DNA of 64,000 nucleotides from Andreprevotia lacus DSM 23236 (GTDB taxonomy: Bacteria; Pseudomonadota; Gammaproteobacteria; Burkholderiales; Chitinibacteraceae), in assembly GCF_900176275.1 (NCBI RefSeq), contig NZ_FWXD01000018.1:1-64000 (forward strand), read 5' to 3'. Shown here in pieces: positions 47,301-53,191 of this stretch; position 1 is the first letter of the stretch; each line of letters begins with the position of its first letter. A program made the position numbers and the translations under genes. The notes under the pieces are model-generated. The model made no database searches and was not told where the DNA came from. It was given only the letters and a program-made list of their open reading frames with translations.

Positions 47301-50300
47301 GCGTCATAGCGGGCCGTGACATGACCAAGGCTATCGTATTCGTAACGGGTTACCGACTTGATGCCGCTCGGGTCTACCGTTTCAGTTAGTACATTGCTAT
47401 TGGCGTCGTAGGTGTATTCGGTGATGCGCTGCGCAGCCGTCCCAACCGCTTCGGTCTTGCGGATGACCCGGCCTGCCAGATCATAATCCAGGTGCGTGGT
47501 GACCTTGCCAGCTGTATTGTCTGCCGCTACCTGATCAACCAGTTGGCCCAAACCGTTATAGACATAACGGGTTTGCGTGCCATCCGCCGCAATGGAAAGC
47601 ACCATGCGACCTGCAGCATCAAACACACTGCGCGCATTGTGGTCAGTGCTGCCCACGCTGGCTGGCTTGACCTGGCTCAGCACCAGTTGCCAGTTGGCAC
47701 CCGGTACGAAACCATCTGCCACGACCTTGGCGGCATAGCGGATGAAGGCGGTACGCTGGCCCAGGCCGTCGTATTGGTATTCGGTCAGATAGCCAGCGGC
47801 ATCGAGCACACCGTTCTGGCGGCCGGCACTGTCATAGCTGTAATACTCGGCGCGATCAGCAGGGCTGCTGACCAGTGCTGCACTGACCGTGGCAGCGGTC
47901 AACGATGCTGGTAGCGTGATCGGCGTTGCATGGTGAATCACCGCGACCAGGCGGCTTGCACTGTCATAGCGCTTCTCGGTCACCAAGCCAGCCGCATCGA
48001 TCTCGAATGTCGGCCGGTTGAATGCATCCACCACGGTGTAGTGAGCCTGATCGGTAGCCCCCGGCTGCAATGCGGCGGCAACAGCCGCAGCCCACTGAGT
48101 GGCATCGCTCGGCCAAGTGATGGCAATCGGTTTGGCATATGCAATCGTCGCACTGAGATTGCCATACACATCGTAGCGACGCTCAGTCACGCCGCCATTG
48201 CCATCAATGCTGTATTTCAGGCGACCCTGGTTGTCGTAAACCGAATGGGTTTCTTGGACAGAACCAGAGAAGAAATCTGCCGGAACATTGAAGCAATTCC
48301 ACGTATTTTCATTGTGGTAGCTGGTGTTCAATACGCCAGTGCGCGCCAGAATGGCATTACCATTTTCATCATAGACATATTGCGTGGCATTGAATTGAGG
48401 ATCAACCACCAACCAAAGACGATTATAATTAGTATCATATCGATAAGATGTCTTGTTACCAGATGCATCGTATGTCGCAGTCAGCAAAACCCCACGCGCG
48501 GCCGAATATTCGTAGCGCTTGGTTAGCTCAAGGCCTGTATGCGCGGGAATACTATTAGCCGTCGAAGGATTGATCGCAGGCGTACTTGGATCCACCATCT
48601 CGGAAAGACGGTGATGTGTCGTATCATAAGTATACGTCGTGATGCGGGGAGCAAGCCCAGTAGCGTCCTCACGCTTCTTGATGACATTACCTGCCACATC
48701 ATAGGTATATTCTGTGCTTATCGCCAAAGCACCGGGCTTGCTGACACCATCCGGACCTACCGGTGGGTCAATGATAGACATAACAATCCTACCTTGCCTA
48801 TCAAATAGGTTCTGGGTCCAGATGCCATCCGGACGTCTCTCCCAAACTTGATATCCCCTGCCATCGAACTGATACTGCGTGACCAGATTCAATCCGTCTG
48901 GATCAACCTGCCTTGTCAATACCCGACCGCTGGCATCGTAGCTATAGCGGGTCAGCACGCTGTTTTCCGTACGCTCGAGCAAATTGCCAGCGCCATCGTA
49001 CTTGTTGCTGGTGACCAGATCTGAGCCATTGGCATGCACGATCTTGGTCAACAAGCGGCCATTCAAATCATAGGTATAGCTTTCTGACCGGCCTTGATTA
49101 TCGGTAATGGACAACACCTCACCAAATACGTTCAACTTGGTGGTAACAATCAGCCCATCCGGTGTGGTCACCGTCATTTCACGGGCACTGCCATTGTAGC
49201 TGTATAGCGTTTTAGCTCCATTGCCATTCGTGACAGTGGAGATGCGCCCCAATCCATCGTACGATGTATAAGTCAACCCGGTGAGACTGCTGTAGCGACT
49301 TAGCGCTTGCCCTACTTTATTGAGTGAATAAGAAACGTACTCTCCGGAATAAAGATACTCGTACGTCAAATTACCAAATGCGTTATAAACCTTTCCAACC
49401 AAGGTCGTCGACGCTGAAAAATCGCCTGACTGGACTGACGAAGCCCCCAGCAAATCAGGCGAAGCAACTAAATCACTCGAAGATCTTACTATGCCATTCA
49501 AATCGGCAAGCTGCTGCCCCTGAAGCCCAAATCCGGTACCGCTAGGCAAATTTCCGTAGATCCCCTTGAGTTGGTCAAATTGATTATAAACGTACCGAGC
49601 ACCCTGAGCCGACACCAAAGCCGAAATGAGCAAACCACGCGCATTAAATTGCTTGGATGTAACTTTCGACACTCCAGGCAGCTTGGAAGCAATAAGAGAG
49701 GAAACGGATGCGGTCAGGTCGCCACCACCAAGGGACAACAAATCACTTTGAGGCAGCTTGGCTGAATAATTCAGCACCATTATCCAGATCGGCGAGTTGT
49801 ACTGCGTTTTCTCAACTTCACCATCTGGGCTCACTGTCAATACAATTCGATCATTCACGTCATAATAGAAGACGCTTCTTCTTCCATTGCCGTCAATGCT
49901 TGCAATTTTCCGACCCGCCAGATCATAGACATTGGTAATCGTGCCAATATCCGTCCCACTGGCAACGGCTTCTGCACTAATTTCCTGCACCAAATGACCT
50001 TGCGGATCATAGCGCCAGCGCTGGGTGCGTGGTGCAGCAGTACCCAAGCCACTTGTTCTTTCTACCAGATTGCCAACCGCGTCATAGGAATAGACGGTGA
50101 TCAGCCCTTGCGGCTGCAATTCCTCGCGGATTACCCGATTCAGGTGGTCATAAGCTCTTAGCGTGCGTTGGTCTTCCAAACTCGCGTCGGGGCGTGCCGC
50201 TGCAAGCGTTTCCGCGCTTTTATCCTTGGCCAAGGCCGCATAGCGAATTTCGCTGATGCGATTTCCAGCATCATCGTAGGCATACTCAACAAGACGGCCT

Positions 50301-53005
50301 TCCGGATCAATTTCGCCAATCAACCTGCCAATGCCATCATAATAGCGAGCATAGAAACGATCAGGGCTACGCGCAGCACCTGCGACAATTTCGTTCAGCG
50401 TTTTTTCAGGCCCACCATCTCGAATACCGCCATATTCCTTCTCGTTAATTCGCGTTACCTGGCCAAGAATGTTGTAAGTATATACATCGATAGTTGCAGA
50501 TTTTTTCACCTCCCCTGATAGCAACCCATCACCAGTGTAAAAGTAATGTATATATTGATTCTTTCCAGCCCACGCCCACGTGGCAACAGAAGCCGGAACA
50601 AATTTTGACGACAGGGACGCCACAATACCGGCGCCAGCCTCAACACCAGCAACAAATTGACTAGTTACATCCGAAAGAGAGATAGTCTGATCATAGAAAA
50701 AGATCAGCGTTTTCCGCCCAAGGCCATCATAACGGTATTCATATACAGATGCAGTTCCATCGGTCAAATCATGCACTTCATAACCCAATTGACCGTCAGC
50801 ATTATAAAAATAGTAATTGCTATTAGTCACACCTGCCGGGCGAATTGAATTTAGCGTCAAATCGGCAGGATGGGTCGAAAAACCCGCCAAAACGGTCAAG
50901 TCCACAAAGCTTGAGTATTTAATACTCTGAACCACTTGGCCAGCATTGTTATATACCAGCTCTGAAATCGTGCCATCTGGCTTGATCTCGGCCACCTGCC
51001 GATTATTGTTATCAAACAGATAGTACGTAATATGACCCAACGGATCAATTTGCTGCACGCGATTGCCGCGCAGGTCATATGCATATTGTGTGGTGCCTAA
51101 CGCCACACTGTTGGCGCTTTCGCTATGCGTGATCAGCTTGCCAGCCTGATCGTAGACCGAGGTAATCAACAAGCCATTGGCTTGGGTCAACTGCATTTGC
51201 CGATTGGCATCGTCATACACGGTACTGGTCACCGTGGCTACGCCGTTGGCGTCGTACTGGCTCATGGTCAGCACGCGGCCCAGGCCATCGTAGGTGTAGG
51301 CGGTACTGTAATCGTTGGCAACACCCGTGGTCTTGACAACGCGCGGGTCGATGCGTTGCAGCAAACGACCAAATGCGTCGTAGACATAAGCGGTGGTGAG
51401 CGGATTTTGCCCCTGACCGGCCGCATCCACAGCACCATAGCTGGTGACCGCCTGAATCTGGCCAAGCATGTCGTAGGCGGTGTCGGTGCGCTGACTTTGT
51501 GTCAGGTTACGTGCAGCAGCCCAAGTGGTCAGGTCGGCCAACGTGGCAGTCGTGCCAGCATAGAAGACGTCGCCATATTGCCATTGCTGTACGGCCAAGC
51601 CGCGGCTGTCATAGCGCAGTTCGGTCACGCGCCCGTCGGGAGTAATGCGGAAGCGCAGATTGCCTTGTGTATCGTAGACGTAGCGGGTGTCGAGCCCGTT
51701 GAGCGGATCATTGCCACCCAGACCATCAGTGTCAAAGTCCGTAAACGTACGCTGTACAATCAGTCGATCATTGGCATTGTAAATACGGCGAATCGCGATC
51801 CCTGAGGCATGCAGTTCGTAGACTTTGTTGCCACGGGCATCATAGCTGTAATCCACCCGGCCGCCCCGGCCGTCGATCACGCTGGTGAGATTGCCGGCCG
51901 CGTCGTAGCCAAAGCGGGTGACATTGGGGCCAAAGCTGTCGGATGGGTAGGCAATCTGGCTGAGCTGGCCGCTGGTATCGGTAGTGAATACCGTCTTCAG
52001 CCCGGTCGGATCGGTGACAGTGGTAGCGCCGGCGGCGCTGTCGTAGCTGTAGGTGCTGGTGCGGATGTCGCTGGCGCTGCGCACGTCCTTGACGGTGGCG
52101 ATACGGAAGCTGCCGTCGTAGGTGAATTCCAACCGGCTGCCGTCGGTCTGGCTGAGGCTGGCCAGGCGGTTGCTGCTGCCGTCGTAAGTGTAGGTGGTGA
52201 CGTAGGCTTTGCCATCGACAGTGCTGCTGTCTTCCGGGGTGAGGTCGACGGTGACCTTGCTCAGGCGGTTCTGGGCGTCGTAGGCGTAGCGGACGCGAGA
52301 GGTGCTCACGTCGACGTTGCTGGCATTCTTGGCGATGTTGGCGACTTCGGTCAGCAGCGTGCCCGAGTAGACCAGTTGCAGCGCGCTGTTGTAGTTGCTG
52401 TCGCCAGCGCCCCAGGATTCAAGGCGCCTGATCTGGCCGTTGGTGTTGTACTGGATGCGGATTTCGTCACCAGCAGCATTGATCTGTGTGGCCAGTCGCC
52501 ATGCCGTGCCGCTGCCGTCGGTCTTGTAGACTTCGCTACTGCCGCTCTTGCCGTCTTTCCAGCTCCATTGCTGGTTGCCGGCGGTGTAGCGCAGACTATC
52601 GAAAGCGCCATCACCGGCGGTGCTGACATATTCGCCTCGAGCGATGTCGTACGCGTAGGTGGTTTCGAATTCGTCGCCATCCACCCGCTTGATGGTGCTG
52701 CCAGCAGTATTGACCGTACCCGTCAGTCCATAGATGCGCTTGTAGAAGCCGATGCGCCACTGGTCGTTGTTGTCGCCGTCCCAGCTGCCATTGCTGTTGT
52801 AAGTACGCAGCAGATCCGGCTGTAGGCCACCGCCCAGCAGCAAGGTATCGTGCTGCTGCAAAACCAGATTGCCGGTGCTGGCGTTGACATAAACGCCCTC
52901 GCCGCCGTTACCGGTTTTGGCATCCCCAACGACTCCTTGCGAGCCCAACACCTCGCGCGAGGAACCCGACAGACCCAGACCATTGCCACCAACAATCGCA
53001 ACCAT
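31688..53005 (-). CDS. Giant YD-repeat/Rhs polymorphic toxin with LysM and HINT domains
   Basis: A single frame encodes 7105 residues. Residues 1-4200 and 5150-5850 are dense RHS/YD repeats (pattern YDxxGRLxxxxxxxG), the sugar-free shell fold of Rhs/Tc toxins. Residues about 4220-5150 lack YD repeats and look like beta-sandwich domains. LysM domains follow at about 5884-5932 and 6360-6410, flanking a Gly/Ala-rich hydrophobic stretch (about 5970-6070). A HINT (intein-like) domain runs from Cys6748 (CFVAGTLVHTE) to His-Asn 6884-6885, and the last 220 residues are a variable toxin. There is no classical signal peptide, PAAR domain or TcB motif, so the export route is unknown. GGAAGA precedes the ATG. 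The downstream gene is the likely immunity partner. Confidence 0.93.
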   Translation of the reverse strand: MVAIVGGNGLGLSGSSREVLGSQGVVGDAKTGNGGEGVYVNASTGNLVLQQHDTLLLGGGLQPDLLRTYNSNGSWDGDNNDQWRIGFYKRIYGLTGTVNTAGSTIKRVDGDEFETTYAYDIARGEYVSTAGDGAFDSLRYTAGNQQWSWKDGKSGSSEVYKTDGSGTAWRLATQINAAGDEIRIQYNTNGQIRRLESWGAGDSNYNSALQLVYSGTLLTEVANIAKNASNVDVSTSRVRYAYDAQNRLSKVTVDLTPEDSSTVDGKAYVTTYTYDGSSNRLASLSQTDGSRLEFTYDGSFRIATVKDVRSASDIRTSTYSYDSAAGATTVTDPTGLKTVFTTDTSGQLSQIAYPSDSFGPNVTRFGYDAAGNLTSVIDGRGGRVDYSYDARGNKVYELHASGIAIRRIYNANDRLIVQRTFTDFDTDGLGGNDPLNGLDTRYVYDTQGNLRFRITPDGRVTELRYDSRGLAVQQWQYGDVFYAGTTATLADLTTWAAARNLTQSQRTDTAYDMLGQIQAVTSYGAVDAAGQGQNPLTTAYVYDAFGRLLQRIDPRVVKTTGVANDYSTAYTYDGLGRVLTMSQYDANGVATVTSTVYDDANRQMQLTQANGLLITSVYDQAGKLITHSESANSVALGTTQYAYDLRGNRVQQIDPLGHITYYLFDNNNRQVAEIKPDGTISELVYNNAGQVVQSIKYSSFVDLTVLAGFSTHPADLTLNSIRPAGVTNSNYYFYNADGQLGYEVHDLTDGTASVYEYRYDGLGRKTLIFFYDQTISLSDVTSQFVAGVEAGAGIVASLSSKFVPASVATWAWAGKNQYIHYFYTGDGLLSGEVKKSATIDVYTYNILGQVTRINEKEYGGIRDGGPEKTLNEIVAGAARSPDRFYARYYDGIGRLIGEIDPEGRLVEYAYDDAGNRISEIRYAALAKDKSAETLAAARPDASLEDQRTLRAYDHLNRVIREELQPQGLITVYSYDAVGNLVERTSGLGTAAPRTQRWRYDPQGHLVQEISAEAVASGTDIGTITNVYDLAGRKIASIDGNGRRSVFYYDVNDRIVLTVSPDGEVEKTQYNSPIWIMVLNYSAKLPQSDLLSLGGGDLTASVSSLIASKLPGVSKVTSKQFNARGLLISALVSAQGARYVYNQFDQLKGIYGNLPSGTGFGLQGQQLADLNGIVRSSSDLVASPDLLGASSVQSGDFSASTTLVGKVYNAFGNLTYEYLYSGEYVSYSLNKVGQALSRYSSLTGLTYTSYDGLGRISTVTNGNGAKTLYSYNGSAREMTVTTPDGLIVTTKLNVFGEVLSITDNQGRSESYTYDLNGRLLTKIVHANGSDLVTSNKYDGAGNLLERTENSVLTRYSYDASGRVLTRQVDPDGLNLVTQYQFDGRGYQVWERRPDGIWTQNLFDRQGRIVMSIIDPPVGPDGVSKPGALAISTEYTYDVAGNVIKKREDATGLAPRITTYTYDTTHHRLSEMVDPSTPAINPSTANSIPAHTGLELTKRYEYSAARGVLLTATYDASGNKTSYRYDTNYNRLWLVVDPQFNATQYVYDENGNAILARTGVLNTSYHNENTWNCFNVPADFFSGSVQETHSVYDNQGRLKYSIDGNGGVTERRYDVYGNLSATIAYAKPIAITWPSDATQWAAAVAAALQPGATDQAHYTVVDAFNRPTFEIDAAGLVTEKRYDSASRLVAVIHHATPITLPASLTAATVSAALVSSPADRAEYYSYDSAGRQNGVLDAAGYLTEYQYDGLGQRTAFIRYAAKVVADGFVPGANWQLVLSQVKPASVGSTDHNARSVFDAAGRMVLSIAADGTQTRYVYNGLGQLVDQVAADNTAGKVTTHLDYDLAGRVIRKTEAVGTAAQRITEYTYDANSNVLTETVDPSGIKSVTRYEYDSLGHVTARYDAAGNVTRFAYDAFGNQVYQLDATGRAVRQVFDNAGHVIERREFTGFDTDGLAGTDPGGARATRYVYDALGQLRFKISPEGRVNEYRYDNRGQRVQTLQYNGSYYTAAAAGLSDLAAWAVASDPTTVMRTDTDYDSFGEVVATTSYERLDGSGQPQTPIKTVFAYDALGRLQQQTEQRGLNTPGIANDYSTAFTYDSFGRVLTRTQYDANGVGAITSTVYDDINHQIQVTQANGLVLTSSYDALGNLISQNQKAGASDFGTTRYTYDAFNRLVQRTDPASDSTYYLYDAAGRKIGEVAPDGALTEFVYDKNGLLIQKTRYTLRVTTSNLSTLAANPAGVALATLRNSTSTDSVVRYFYNAAGQQTFELDELTLGTSNVIEYRYDGSGARTDVIRYAKTINSYAVTSNIVAGNEGSDAAVRGQSATYGADATHDRQQRYFYSADGLLQAELDGEGALNEYKYNAAGWRTASIRYGTATDPALRQSGDLTALRPASSATDISTNYIYDGRGRLVGTIDPTGALTEYRYDQAGNSTYEIHYALAAKDRNAQTLAAATPSSSSEDQTLIRSFDYLNRVIREERQPQSSITTYSYDAAGNLTQKVTAQGTADQRTQQWRYDAQGHVTAELNGEAVASGNEAGKITYTYDAAGRRATMRDGSGRLTVYYYDANDRIVLTVNDDGEVEETSYNTLGLVASSARYANKLARSLVTSLAGGAITSFPYAQLASLKDASKDQFKAFSYNSLGLLANERDAVGALRSVDYNAFGEALTASAVATDGGWRAESREYDKLGHLRFSRVSGTVTENRYDTFGRLIAQIDALGRTTTTAYDGDGRIVQVTDPTGASRYTSYDMLGRVYSTTDGNGKTTRYAYNGTTREASVTTPEGVAVTTQRNAQGEVVKVTNGEGHITTYLYDRNGQRIAEVDGANEVDLVSTTSYDKAGNVIETNAHGVITRFSYDASGRVLTRQVDPGNANLTSEYRFDGTGQKIWEKRPDGVWVKTEFDKRGRVTASTIDPATNPDGSTKAGALALRTEYVYDAADNITQLTEAAGSSTPRVTTYTYDNFNRRLTEVADANGLKLTTRYEYDAVGQVTARYDAANNATRFTYDGNGRVHYTIDALGDVSEVRYDAQGNRIADIRYSKPITIPATVNDANVLATLQGLYPGPNGSVVDPAAQITRYAYDQDNRLTQTVDALGNVVEQRYDRDNNVVQRIAYATPLASTAVWQTRSDLVALLNAANPANQTSYAVYDALDRQIYRIDALGYVTQTRYNSYGQLAAVTQYAKAITVPAVRSAANLANAVVADAANDRTSYSVYDSVGRQVASVDAEGYLTEYLLDSAGRQTSVVRYAAKALASGFSPTDKLPINLDALRPNVAGANDRVQRATYDSAGRKLTDVNEAGIQVRHVYDARGLVTDQIDADGTADGVVTHFDYDRAGRLIRRSTAYGTAEVGVTEYTLDALGNRVAILDPRNYALYTSDAAWAQVERTSRGYAASAAQVTGNLVIRAALSVVQSFDVLGRLTGVKNQLSNQTQINYDAFGNVIKSVDFVGNTTYKVYDTKGQVIQNIAPTGFLTDYRYDAFGNLVGKTTYLNRVQGTIVPGQFIQIVLSGQTPQAAFINSDGKDFVSNDSYDLRNQRVASATSVVRADQSTALVQERYSYNAFGQQATATNANGGTASYRYDRRGNRLEDILPVANASGQVVKNQYQYDVFGNRIRAVEAAGLTEQRITEFGYDKLGRQISKLSQSFEAYDPLTGGSTNAQMLERTFYDNRGNVVETQVGLQDQNAPGQISNPNRTLNFYDRANRVVVQVSPEGVCTIRRYDSGALVLDTTTYANRLTSMPAVGAATPPTVVVDGMKDRTLFYTYDALGHMGSERTTAVVYSAMTNGTYQLNTGSLQTVKYFDAIGNLLQEVDRRGNSTYRYYDGLGRQIQLVDAEGYVTAWQYLPNRVVEIRYANKLANPQRGLQQTPTVSADDRVTISDLDAMGRVIRKTVSNVKYTNLTLGNNPYGSNVYMGQGDLQVTGGTGTAITSLFYDGLGNVTRQIDADGYVNEMVYDTLGRVTEKRVYRSKLATGDTTAERTRYTYDGLGDVVTETQLANSSTDDRTKQQFWANGKLTKTIDAANNVVVYKYDRLGNLTYVGSVFAANAASSGQAFTDVTIVNYDQMGREISRMSKRMTGSSAQYDQVTDTLYNAFGEITQRRTRKARYDSDIVAPTITDNLGTWQQWSKYDQLGHMVSGTSNTGVVTQYIYDGNGNATLSFQAGMGNEDVSTATVSQYASFAKTITEYDKKNQAIKTYQPDFTVADVLAQLQTANLSVNQDLSPTNPITITVTKSAQAAQAVIPESGQISLFKASANQAGQAVLQNITWGLRPYPAEPPQIVAAALNVTLPATPGYDSGDFVIEIKDSANRIIATKQVSGSTTTTQVSVSSIYYGYSISIYKMMYGQRQLRSASAQIALPNYKYDRDENLSPPSSTLYTALTAATAATAQSQLLISGQPATTSQVQVWLRPLGSNDVWGTAGTGQPAVVKIGTDNSTWFSCDLANFGRSDVLSGNYEMLFKAIDGSGNAVSIGEASLKNGVLMRRSATQPTVTQPGSSSSKPGIAVPNPGVVYSAGLAGGQTLTATVAASGNVIENYTGNGPDTMVSFAYGSYNITNVSVDIPVSLKGWGDRYILEVQNSNDQSLYQAYAGAQDTKFNVPVNLTNVKGIKVKMFLERATDRIMVAQSQLVLAAPTGWGAKQSATQAPQRPSGAVQPYSIEMKTDNYQRSFLVRNINSDVKTLVVSYRPVGSTTGYQQLTLSKDLALTNTFLFTAASAGMQEGVAYEFQYIGLGAPGGTGNQMVLARLNGTMLSAGDNSYFSPVLGEAPKVGGDGFSYVDSNGLLNLVDQGRGDSLGNMPTTYSWLKVRAIQKNVVNGQVQRMAMGDWAFVGGTESVYAAGNNILQPKMVNNQVIPGWFTVDTSQFTTDKLIALGFSNASSSQDIELDFELISYFNMQTPLPSGGSTSSPVITNDIAGRLDTSRRNVLAYMPMADYKNNDTLFPSQFTINGYFGNGSASPANMRITFTAKSNGQTNSNLSWTYDVWAQGGHADFNAPTTYIFDVSRLVPDPTKTYWYDVTFAAQSPIGGNPPITKGTATVALGADAKVLVAGELTRDPTKVTFTANDPNAVSARLSYRIKGSDDAGRLTSDQDLASVQPFTTQTLGIYNGYFTLDATTLAPAQGWRSYEYFYDLLDASGNVLSRRSDSFILGTGGPAGNVEERWTYSLTATRNLNITRSQAYNAFGEIISETDGLGNVRNLKYNVLGQLIERRDPSVTNKLSNGATAPVTPTTTYLYSLAGRQVGMIDANGNAIYYFTNGYRDAQGQALVEKELHADKGWVQNDYDEFGQVRARTEVIDSSKVSTTLYNYNNTGQISDVFRLRRDIAPKAIGDASPYSQLNADPVKDPHERYVYDAAGRRIQTTDANGNVSKTYYDFAGRVVRTINGAKIVTDYQYNYLNTIQGLNGAATGGYRKITTVGYGTADARASIDDQDVFGHLTHRVDQGGHDFVNQYNRAGWLIKQTSSTGQNIDYTYYANGYIKSIADNTMKIETDYAYDREGNRTFEGYRNLVPAGSQSEYYQSANISYDALNRISRVLNADQRADIRYEYDANGNVRRVNTTYKSADGVLDSTQDLWYTYDSMNRFLVSQGNLVNGTITKGTEGVIVAYDLAGRRIAADYSAGYGADSENGHTEQYTYSNDGYLLQVNINGTKRVANTIDAGGRTTLALQYKENGTSVLQSTETAYLGDNRINTLKVISSGTTASTNDTRYDYQTNGTLAGTHAVSTGNSGPSTIVDTTYAYELWDGAKQSKVTVSGLQPNVSGWKPGEAKYKYDVNGHLIDVEVADKVDNGIGNRHFVYRLDAQGLILRRDEYINGNQYRWRQYYYVGGKRVGDVANDGPSRNDYADALQALNNQGNNDTRYRDWQPISSADFDQNYEPISPDYPGNSSGSYIVNTGDTLQSIAQAIWGDASMWYVLAEANGLTGQETLSAGQVLSTPNKVTNIHHTATTQRVYNPGEAMGEVNPSLPNAPVPKADDDGCGVLGQVIMLVVAAVVTIYTAGAASTLLAGQSLGTFGATMSAGFSAIGGELGVAIAGGSIASGIGGLATAALSATIGGAVGSIASQGVGMAMGNVQSFSWSQVGIAALGAGLTAGIGGSGLGNAIKGMFTPASGAATEAATVATTQGFQWSNVAAGALTGAASSVISQGVMSAAGISSFSWRGVAAGALQGAAGGAFGDPNSLSTAQRFLKGIGGNVISQLVNTGKVDPMQVFDATLNTALENEFELKTSPVAADPDGIYRDLWYGAKASNAPAAPDGAYPWIDKRTQAMAAGQEQAQSISYIYRNQLVPVDDMASVMGVGKAYSDSFDEMKGRWNSDKAIPDGSDWIGNDSRRRYENPWEGSLLPEEFDLSSVGHFGASGVTAEKEPRSIIVKKGDTLEALAREVGGSDWRATMVMMRRDNSIKNNQYGSPLLKIGQLLQVGDLNAYSPAQLGELSKLGGGMISLNNRGLKFKEVEDGLNQKFDGWVNYLKNRGPVGMAYDFLDSAESFSRNTLGPAVREIYKNVGDVLDKLQPSTNPVFDVVRSHVNLLGVGDLDLQLVNTYGAYDSYGKSVKRGLDATSSARTWNEAFANINDLQKTRSYLEAVSADTGRSTDAREFASRLKDSAEFNRNNLHALTETWKGGNEYKLFNALPPSLQNVYGQDRWTAQRVLTRGATELNRQWMIAQSDKTDMAINALIPMSMAAKPNLLKTPTVAEDGIGPSVLSRNYKSGELSFTYRAAEVEYSGPVRGMSLQGTASTAVQTERSSLYYTECFVAGTLVHTELGSKPIETITVGDFVAARNEHTGATSWRAVKQLFVIDDKIIVNITLRGHDGSLETISSTNEHPFFVREQRWRAAKDLLPGDQIVLLEHGCAEVIAVEVDPNRATAYNFEVADVHTYFVGTLGVWVHNSSSINWVDVKNEVGLEARGYRPLPNERSITREDWTLSYRRQRAELTVSNVDMPLENPLPNSSSMGHGHGDHGFQTLYSQQAERVKTGLTPTLRNAPTSRASKFFTPEGEAEALGRAYGQLLNDLDNGIVPPGVTGTNGVPSYMLPNGAPVRHTLTVTTSSPSGFGAAVVKVKDPITGQAIRDASGSLLTQIDPTPLMKAKVVWEYVPTASEWRQVTYFPQ
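32351..32764 (-). other. HINT (pretoxin intein-like) domain
   Basis: The domain starts with Cys6748 (CFVAGTLV), contains the block NEHPFFV with its histidine and ends with VWVHN followed by serine, as in Hedgehog/intein self-cleaving domains. It probably cuts the toxin tip free. Confidence 0.88.
42900..47430 (-). repeat. Internal duplication of the Rhs gene, copy 2 (approximate)
   Basis: About 4.5 kb of YD-repeat sequence parallels 47430-52000 in order: GFDTDGLAG, YVYDALGQLRF, DYSTAFTYDSFGRVL, SYDASGRVLTRQVDP, and then PITIP-type motifs. Offsets measured at two points are about 4490 and 4570 bp. Ends are estimates. Confidence 0.65.
47430..52000 (-). repeat. Internal duplication of the Rhs gene, copy 1 (approximate)
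   Basis: The N-terminal partner of the 42900-47430 block, with matching GFDTDGLGG, YVYDTQGNLRF, DYSTAYTYDGLGRVL and SYDASGRVLTRQVDP segments in the same order. The copies have diverged, so the duplication is not recent. Confidence 0.65.
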
Positions 53006-53191
53006 GCTCGATATCTTCCGTATGCGTTATGCGCCACAGCGCCATTGCACAACGTGTCCAGCTACTTACGCGAAAGTTTAGGAGTTGGCGGACTTTTTTT
53101 GTGAGGACACATCGGAGCGCGGTTAGACTCTTTTGCATCAGCGTGATGGCTGATCGCTTCGCACCCAGTGACCTTCTTACACACTCGCCTT

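Noticed and set aside
31688-53005. Repetitive spacing that could suggest CRISPR arrays or tandem repeats
   Set aside because: The periodic text is YD-repeat coding sequence in one open frame; there are no short identical repeats with unique spacers.
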